This document shows, piece by piece, positions 56,018 to 64,000 of a stretch of DNA of 64,000 nt. The notes beneath the pieces are model-generated. The model saw only the letters and a program-made list of their open reading frames with translations. It searched no databases and was not told the DNA's origin. Source of the stretch: Symsagittifera roscoffensis (lineage: Eukaryota; Xenacoelomorpha; Acoela; Convolutidae); NCBI RefSeq assembly GCF_963678635.1, contig NC_087070.1, positions 47,845,467 to 47,909,466 on the forward strand, read 5' to 3'. Position numbers and translations under genes: made by a program. How positions within the stretch are numbered: position 1 is the stretch's first letter; each line of letters starts with the position of its first letter.

Positions 56018-58938
56018 AAGACTACTCGTATCAGGGCGAAGCACTGAATGTTCCCACTGCCTTTTAAGGTCTATGGAGCAATAATAACATGAAAAATTTA
56101 AATGTAATAAAATAAAATATTTAAAAAAAAACATTTAATTGTTTTAAAAAACATCCCCCCACACGCCATGTTAAGTACAAATTGATAAGTCTTGCTCTTA
56201 TTAAAAAATCAATTTTGGCATAAAAGCTTCCTTGAACCAATTTAGAACGATTTCTAAGACGGATTAAATCTCCGCATACGCGTTGATAGCGCGAAAAATA
56301 ACGCGCGCTAATTGGAACCAGTTTATAACTAGTTTTTATATCCAATTATAATACTGATAAGACTATCTCTATAAAATATTTTTAACTAACCAATCATGAT
56401 CCATGACTAGCACTTACAATTATTTGTAACGCTGAAACTATTCATAGTTTCAGCCAACGAACAAAATAAATATAACTTAGAAGACAGTTGTTCTCCTTCA
56501 AGATAGCTCCTGATATCTAACTCGCAAATACCAGTTTACACTAGATCTATTGAGACTAGAAGGTTAAGAGTAGAATTTAGATTGGTGTTATACTAAAAAG
56601 TTCCACGAATATATCCGGCCGAAAGTAAGACAGCGTGACGAACAGACGGTGTACCTTATCTGAAATTACTCTCTGAGTGACAATGCCCGGTCAAAAATCC
56701 ATCTGGTGCAACCAACAGTCTCGAACAATACCTCTTAAATAAACTTAGGTTCAGCAAATCAGAATAAGAAATAAGATTTTAAAAAAATACATTGCAAATT
56801 TGCAAAGTGTTAGATACTATAGACAACTTAATAAGCATGTCTCTACGTCTCAATACGTCTACTCCAATATTTCGAACGATACGGCAAACAACAGGTCAAA
56901 AATTGAACCTCAGACCTCAGACCAAGCTTCAAAATCAAGAAACGACGCAAACTGCAACGATTATTTCTCTTCGAAGTTTTCATTGCAGTAGATTTTCACT
57001 CTCTAACATGAAATAAAATTTACTTGGAGCATTAGGATTCATTTCCAAGCTCTGTACTTCTTGATGTTGTTGAACTATTTTATAAAATCATAATAACGAA
57101 TGATAAAAAATACGCGAGTCATTCTTTTCATCAAATCTGCAGTAATTTTAAAAGTTTTCTAAAATTAAACTTCATTGATAAAAAAAATAATTTAGTATTG
57201 AAATTAAAGTTAGTTTTTTTTAGTTTATCAAAGTTCTTTGCTTCTCAAGGGAACTAATCCTTTCACCCTTTCATCTTTTTCCCATCTTTTCATTCTTGTT
57301 TCTTTATCTAAAACATTATAATTATTCAAAACTAATATCATTCAAGTTTGTATTCTTTAAATCAGTTCTTTCTAAATTTTTTAATAACTTATTCAATTTT
57401 AACTTGAAACTTAAAAACTATTAAGGACTATCCTTTCTTTGTAATTACCTGAAATTCCCTTAAACCAGATCATCAATGCTTATGTTTAATTTTGAAATTA
57501 ATTTCAAATTTTAATTCATTAAAGAACTTCGAATATCAAGCCTTCCCTTGGATCAATCAGATTAATCTAGTTTTCTCAACCTCCTAGCAAAAAGTGTCTA
57601 AGTTTCTCAAACGTCGATTCACTCTCCAACCCTTATCAACGGCCCACGACTAATAGAATTTTTTGAAAAACTAACCATTCTAAGTACAATAAAGAATGAA
57701 GAACTTCCGTTACTCATTCTTCACTTGAACCCCTCCTCTTAGGTGACCCAGGCTAAAACAATAATAAACAAAATTTAAGATAGCATAGACAACTTAATAA
57801 GTATGTCTCTACGTCTCAAGACGTCCAATGTTTCAAACGATACTACAAACACTCAGATCAAAAACTGAACAGCAGACCAATCGCTTCTATATCGCTTCTC
57901 TTCATCTAAAACACAACCATATTTTTTCCTAAAAACAATATCATATAAAATTTTAATCTTTAAATCAATTCTTTAAACTTTTCCATATTTTACTTAAATT
58001 GAACTTAAAACTTAAATATTATCAAAGCTTGTCCTTGCTTTGTAAAAACCTAAATTTTCCCTAAACAAGATCATCATGGCTATCCTTGTTTTGATAAATT
58101 TTAACTTAATTTTAATTTTTATTTCATTTGAAAACTGTTTGTATTTGATCATCAAGGCTTCCCTTGGATCAATCAGAACAATCTTGTTCTCTCAACCTCC
58201 TAGTAAAAAGTGTCTAAGGAACTCACACGTAGATTCACTCTCCAACCCTTATGAACGACCCAGGACGGATAGAAGTCTTTGAAAAACTAGCCATTCTAAT
58301 TAGGATAAACACTGAAGAACTTTGGTTACTCATCCTTCACTTAAGCGCCTCCTCTTAGTTGACCCAGGTAAAAGCAATCACGAACGAAGTAAGATCTAAA
58401 ATAGTATCCGACTATCTACTTGTGTTCCAATTATACCCGGACCTTGTGGATTGATATACTATTCTACAACCCTTGATCACAAATCTCACAACCCTAAGTA
58501 AGATTAAGTAAGTTTTCTTAACATAAATCTTAGCCACTGAGAAAGTACAACACCATTCTAACTGATTGATTGGATGATCTTCCAATTGATTGGCATTAGA
58601 CTAAGAAGTTGCAGGAATCTATGCGGTCGAAAAAAAGATAGCGTGACGAACAGACGGTGTACCTTATCTGAAATAACTCTATGAGTAACCACGCCCGGTC
58701 ATAAACTCATAATTGTCCCATATTGGCCAAAAATGGCATTTTTTCTATCTACATAATTTTACGAAAAATGATCACAGGTGAATTATTTGTTCAAGTTTAA
58801 GCTCAGGACAACATTACCTTTCGAATGACATAACAAACATTCCGCCAAAAATGGCTAGTTAAAAGTCGAAATTTGTCTGAAGAAAAAAAAAACCCCCGAG
58901 CACAAATATTCCGTTACTTTCGTTACGAAAGTCGGAAT
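56018..58938 (+). mobile_element. Family M MITE, copy 12, split by a 2.4-kb element
   Basis: The left half 56,018-56,313 ends at the inner palindrome plus TAAT; the right half starts TAATTGTCCCATATTGGCC at 58,705 and ends CGAAAGTCGGAATGA. The four-base TAAT is duplicated on either side of the insertion. Confidence 0.85.
56314..58704 (+). mobile_element. 2.4-kb non-autonomous LTR-type element
   Basis: Starts TGGAACCAGTTTATAAC, ends CATAAACTCA and is flanked by TAAT/TAAT, so TG...CA with a 4-bp duplication. About 56,560-56,692 and 58,580-58,704 are diverged direct repeats sharing GCGTGACGAACAGACGGTGT, and the same terminus (reversed) ends the large retroelement at 15,919. The interior has two diverged tandem units (56,812-57,780 and 57,781-58,390), starting CATAGACAACTTAATAAG and ending near the CTCTTAG(G/T)TGACCCAGG words. 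No gag or pol. It is probably a deletion derivative or a parasite of the large element's family. Confidence 0.7.
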
Positions 58939-61900
58939 GATAACTTTTGAGCCAATCTTTTTCCAGATTGTTTAATCTTTTGGTCAACATGCTGAATAGC
59001 TGAACCTAAGAGAGTTCATACTAGCGTTTAAAAACATTTGTTTGAGTCCCGCCACGAATGTTTTTTTTGGCCGTTAGTTTGAACTGTTTGATTCGTTGAT
59101 GAGCAAGCCCATCTTGGCTCGGCTGGGCAAAAAAATCAACGTTTTTTGAAAACGTTTTATTGTAGAAAGTTGGTTTGAAGTACTGAAAAAAGTTCATAAT
59201 TTGCAGCCTACTTTCTTTTGTAAAAAAAAAAAAATGTCATGAATTATTTGATACTGGTGTGCAGCATGTTTTTCCATAAAAGTATATCAACTCTTTGTCT
59301 GCAGCGTAACCGTTTTCGGTGATGACCGACGCGGGTTAAATCTGACCATGCCTTGCAGTTTTATTGTTTTTTGTGGTCTAAAAAACTTTAGCTCGCCTTC
59401 AGGTATTGTGTACGCATTATCGACATTTTCCAGTCGTCAACTTCTTTGGGTAAGAATCATTCGCAGCTTCGCTTTTGGTTCGCTAAATCAAGTTTACTAC
59501 AGTCTTTCTTTTGGGAAGTTGCTGTTTAAATAAATTTTTTTCCTATTGTTGTTAGTAAAAGTTTTGTTCCTGGGATTGTTTTCATTTTCTAAAACTTTCG
59601 AGTCATTTTCTGCATTGTTTTTTTTTGCCTTGCAGGGTTTTCAGTGTCAATTGCATGATCTCTCCGCATTCTCGCGTGAGAGGGGGGATGGGGGATAGCT
59701 CTATAGGTATTCGATACATGTTTATAATATGAAATCATGAACCAGATTCTCCAACGAATGTGAAACGCCAAAAAGTACAGTATCAAATGTCAAAAATCAC
59801 ATTCAGAGAGAAAAAATCAATAAAATTGGGGCAGATAAAGCGACTTTTTTTCTGTCCTATATGAAAAAAAGCTATTGCTTACACTATTAAGGTGCTGCTG
59901 AGAACAGTTTTCGTTATTCAGATACAAGGCTAGAGCAACAACACTGGTAACTCGCTTTCTCCAATCAGAAGCAATGGTCACCCAAACAAAAACTTGAAAA
60001 AAAAATTAATAAATTTTGACTTTTTTTAAAAAAGTTTTTTCGATACGCATATAAAATGAAATTCAGTCGGTCAATTGAGTGTGTGCTATTAACCCATCAT
60101 CGAGATACTTGCGTTTGTTGACCTCTTTTTGTAGCATTTTACCGTTTTTGCTTGGGGTGGGGAGATAGACATTACGGGAGGAGATAGCTCAATTGATCCG
60201 GTTTTCAGAAGCGGGTTAAGTTTTTAGTAAATGAACCGAAAAACAATACTATTATGGAGCATAGAAAAATTTTACGGATTTTTTCTAGGGCGGATAGTTA
60301 TATAGCCTCAACCTGAAAAGAACCAACATTTGTAAAAACTGGTCCAGTTAATCCAAGCGCGAACTGGTGAATTAGTAGATAAAGGTAATTCAGTCCTTCA
60401 TGACGCGTCCAAAAAAGCGAAATTTGTGATGGTTCAAGATTTGTTTGTGGGCTCGGATTAAAAATTATCCTATTTATAGGTTATTTTCGAACAAACTATC
60501 TTCATATGAGCTCAAAAAATGAAAAAAGCTCTCAAGTTCGAATTGCCTAAATAGGTATTTTTTTCATCAACATAAATTGGCGGCAACAGTTTTTCTGATA
60601 GTTGTCATGTTTCTATATAACCAATTGAAAAAATGGCTTTATTGATCTAAACTTTCGAGTAAAAGTCACTTCGGTTTACTGAGAAGGCGTCTTTTTTACG
60701 GGCGGTAATTTATGAAAATGATCCGCGGTAAAAAGCGGTCGAGCGTCAAAAAATTCGTTAGGAGAAAACAAACGCAACATTTTTTTTACATCAGGTGAAA
60801 ATGTGAACAGAAAAAAGGCGCCATTTAGTTCATTCCTGGTCTTTCATGCCTCGTTCATTTCTTGTAGTTTCCCCAATTTGCAAACGACCTCAAATTTCCA
60901 TTCAGAAATGGGAATTGAGAAATGGGACAAACAAGCGATTTGGAGAGCTGACGGTTGTCTGTAAACGTTTACAACACACGTAGTTGAAGTAGAATGTAAA
61001 TTCACGTGAAGTAACCTTCCTTTCCTACATTTCCCTTGGTGGTAATTTCAAATGTCAACAGGTATAATCACAATTAAGCCAAAAAAATTGTCTCGTTTTT
61101 TTTTACAAATGCAGGAAAATGCATCTTGAAAAACATTCCGAGCTCACACACGCCGTCAATTTCAAAAACAGTCATTTCACGGGTTTCGAAAAAAGTGAGC
61201 TCATTGCTGTCATCAGTTTTGAAACAAAAAGTAGACTACTGCAATTCGTCTTGAAAATATGTCGATTGGACGTACTTTCATATTATATTTGTTCTTGCAC
61301 CATTTCCATAGCCCTTCTTTGGCCTTAAGGAAATCCATAAATGTCTTTCTTTTAGCACCTTTTCAGAGAAATATGAAAATAAGCCGACTGTCGATATGGC
61401 AGACAAAGCTGATATCCTTGTTTCTCGGTTAGTCAAAATCTGTAATTGAACTAAAATGAAAATAGAAATTTTGGTTCAGATTCCGGTGTGTAAGTCGCTT
61501 TTGTTTAAATGTTTCGCGATATATTCTTAGACGTTGACTAAGCAGTCCTATTTTTTAATACGTCAATTTTAATCTGAATCAGAGAAGTGAAGTTAGTGTC
61601 ATATGTGAGTATTTACGTAGTCAGAAGGTACCCCCGGCAAAATTGGGCTCACTTATTTGCTACAGCGGGTAAAGGACTTGGACATATCGTTCCAACAAAA
61701 CTGCACTGAAAGTTGTTCGCCCAAATGAATAAAACTCGGTCGCTATAGCTTATACATTATATAACCTGTATACAAGTGCCCACCATATAAAAAACATTAT
61801 GGGAAATCAACATTATACTTATTGCTTCGTTTCTTTTTCAATCCGAGTGGTAAACATAGCAGAATACCTTTTGCAGTACTGCGCTACGAATTTGCAAAAA

Positions 61901-62625
61901 TAAAAAATATATATACAAAAGTGGAATTATTTATTTATGCTTTGCTGGCATTGCTACGTGGACAGATTATTTATAAAAATCTTTATAGTTACATTTTCCA
62001 ATTTTTTTCATGGTGGAAAAAGGACTCGTTTTTAGTGTAGTCTTTAACCGTTATTATTTCTACTACCATTTTTTGTCTGTTTTAGGCGCGGAGTGTGTAG
62101 TATCAGTGTGGTAAGATAACTAACAAATACGACCAGAAAAAAAAAGAAAACTAATTCACCGGATCCAAAAAGAGTGAATGAAATTTCAGACTATATTGTT
62201 TGATACCATTTGCGTATCGCTTGCATATGATTATCAGAGACGTATTTGAAAAATTTAAAGCTGTGTTTGTTGTTATTTATTTTAACCGCTGAAAGCAACT
62301 CGACCTCAATTTCATTAACTAGAGCATATTTGTAATTTAGTTACAGCTAAATATTTGAATTTGAACTTAAAGTTATTATTTAATTAACAAGTCGCTTAAT
62401 TGAGAAATTTAAATTATGAACAAAAAAAGTTATGGAAAAAGCAGAAAGAAGTTCAGTTTTCAGTTCAGATGACCTAGAAATCTTCATTTTATCATAGTTT
62501 TTTCTTCTTCCAATTATTGTCATTTTAAAATTGAATTAATTTATTTCCTCTTATTAATCTACAAATTCATAATATCTTATTAATAATCGATTTCAAATTA
62601 ATCTTAATTTAAAATTATTGTCAGA
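58939..62625. other. Intergenic stretch upstream of the secreted-protein gene
   Basis: No gene or repeat family is recognised. Only chance frames occur. The last 200 bases before the ATG are strongly A/T (TTAATAATCGATTTC...), with no convincing TATA box that I would defend. Confidence 0.5.
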
Positions 62626-63988
62626 ATGCAAGCAAATTTGCTAATTTCGTTTCTGTTTATCGGCTCCTTGACTTACCAATCAACTGCTCAGAAAAATTAC
62701 AAATTGAGCAACGATGACGAAACGGTTACCTTCTCGGCTTTCCGAGAGCAAAGTTACGTCACAAAAATACCGGATGATAAGTTTTTTCTTCTTAAATACG
62801 TGGATGATGCAATCTATGAAATACTACAATACGTCAACTTCAAAAAAGATCCGCCATATGGACAAAACATTTACGGTACGTTTTTCTTATGAAGGGGTTA
62901 TTCGCATGATAGAAGGGTCGATTGCGCGAAAGTTTTCAGCCAATCAACATTCCCTAAATTGTCTAAAACCGCCCGCTTTGGAGTTCCATGGATAAAAATT
63001 GATTACATTTCAGTTTTATTGCCATTGTCTATAAAAGAGAAAAATGATCGATTATATCAATTAAAATGGAAAATACTTCTATGATTTATTAAAGCAATAA
63101 AATCTATTGCAAATCAATTAAAATCGATTGGTTTAAGAAATTAAAACTCCATTATAAGAGTTTCTTCCACCATATTGAAACGCGGGTATGGTTGCACATT
63201 TTAAAACAGTTTGTAAACAATTTCAAAAAGTTGGTTACCTGCTGTTCGTTTTCAACTTTTTCTACGCAACTTTGTTTTTTGTTTTACTCTGGGGGGATTG
63301 GTATCGAAACTGAAAAATCAAATTCATTCAAATAAGTTGTATATTTGTATGTATGTATGTGTGTATGTATGTATGTATTTATGTATGTATGCATGGATGT
63401 ATGTATGTATGTATGTATGTATGTATGTATGTATGTATGTATGTATGAATGTATGTATGTATGTGTGTATGTACTTTTGAGAGGTATCACACGCCGGCAA
63501 GAATCTTTACCCGAAAAAATTGCATCATTTTTTTCAATAGTTTTTTTTTATAAAAAGACTGAAAGAAATTTGTTCTAGAAAGTTTGCTCCTTCAGTGGGT
63601 GTCTGGGGGGGGGGGGGGGGGTTAAGGGGCAGAGGAGCAAACGTTGGAAGCAAATCGTTTTGCAGTTGATTATGTGTAGGATAGTTTTGCAAACACTTTG
63701 CAATAAGCTTTGCATTTACAAATTTCTGAAAAACTAAACTTTAAAGCAAAATTAAAGTGAAAACAAACATTTGATTTTTTTGAATGAATTTTGTATAATC
63801 AAAATTTTCATAAAAAAATTTTAAATTAATTTTTATTCAATCTTGTTGGCTGCGGAACTCCAATATATAGATATTGTCGTAAGCACTAAAAACTATTTAC
63901 TTCCTTACATGCAGATGGGTACAACCCAGTCAAAAAACTATTGCAAAAGATTCTGAGCAAACAAAAACAATTACTTTCAAAAGCTTGA
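62626..63988 (+). CDS. Small secreted protein, two exons, family unknown
   Basis: Exon 1 is 62,626-62,875 and exon 2 is 63,915-63,988; the intron (62,876-63,914) starts GTACGT and ends TTACATGCAG. The split codon (G plus AT) gives Asp and the frame runs to a TGA, 107 residues. A clear signal peptide (MQANLLISFLFIGSLTYQSTAQ, cut near Ala/Gln) is followed by a charged mature part with VTKIPDDKFFLLKYVDDAIY and, from exon 2, a Lys/Leu-rich helix-like end (KKLLQKILSKQKQLLSKA). No cysteines in the mature part. I recognise no family. Likely exported; its role is unknown. TCAG lies one base before the ATG and could be a trans-splice acceptor. The intron holds a TATG microsatellite and a G17 run. Confidence 0.7.
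63346..63473. repeat. (TATG)n microsatellite
   Basis: About thirty imperfect TATG units inside the intron of the secreted-protein gene. Frames through it give artefactual Tyr-Met-Cys-Val or Thr-Tyr-Ile-His repeats on the two strands. Confidence 0.95.
63605..63621. repeat. G17 homopolymer
   Basis: An uninterrupted run of 17 G inside the same intron; its length is likely unstable in sequencing and in the genome. Confidence 0.95.
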
Positions 63989-64000
63989 TTTAAGCCAATT

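Noticed and set aside
63284..63578. Tyr-Met-Cys-Val and Thr-Tyr-Ile-His repeat proteins
   Set aside because: Translations of the TATG microsatellite inside an intron.
1..64000. CRISPR array or bacterial operon
   Set aside because: No regular repeat-spacer array or Shine-Dalgarno-led gene series; introns and animal-type transposons show a eukaryote.

Overview
This window looks like repeat-rich, AT-rich intergenic DNA from an invertebrate animal. The evidence for a eukaryote is one two-exon gene with canonical GT/AG borders (62,626-63,988), traces of a multi-exon MFS transporter, a Tc1/mariner-type foldback element with a TA target duplication, many palindromic MITEs, tandem segmental duplications, microsatellites and a 200-base assembly gap. 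The species cannot be fixed from the sequence. A splice-acceptor-like TCAG one base before the ATG of the secreted-protein gene would fit a spliced-leader animal such as a nematode, but that is only a hint.

Layout. 1-15,918 is almost entirely repeats: copies of one MITE family (called family M here), a 645-bp tandem duplication, a 761-bp tandem duplication, and a 1.7-kb unit present twice (4,042-5,768 and 8,451-10,168). The second copy of that unit runs into the N gap. 15,919-about 30,755 is the centrepiece: a minus-strand, retrovirus-like LTR element with a strong A/C-rich coding strand. It carries gag-protease-RT-RNase H-integrase, then a second open frame (ORF2), an envelope-like glycoprotein and a further open frame (ORF4). 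All coding parts are broken by stops or frameshifts, and the RT has lost a catalytic Asp, so this copy is dead; its 5' LTR is not seen. 30,766-33,646 and 46,763-54,030 hold clusters of a short GCGGATTCCGC palindrome. 33,647-37,541 is a 1.3-kb unit in three tandem copies. 37,541-44,117 is non-coding with two long palindromes. 44,118-46,763 has two more family M copies, one split by a Tc1-type foldback element. 48,418-50,592 (minus) has decayed-looking exons of an MFS transporter. 53,341-54,660 has scraps resembling other retroelements. 56,018-58,938 is a family M copy split by a 2.4-kb element whose terminus matches that of the large retroelement. 58,940-62,625 is featureless. The window ends with a small secreted-protein gene.

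How the parts relate. The large element is organised like a complex retrovirus: one gag-pro-pol frame, then three genes packed tightly (ORF2/env overlap by 13 bases, env/ORF4 share ATGA). ORF2 and ORF4 both have long Pro/Ser/Thr-rich stretches and match no family I know; they are the best candidates for something undescribed. The large element and the 2.4-kb element sit at the same TAATTG hexamer of two different family M copies, in opposite orientation, so this site may be a preferred target. No rRNA, tRNA or CRISPR was recognised.
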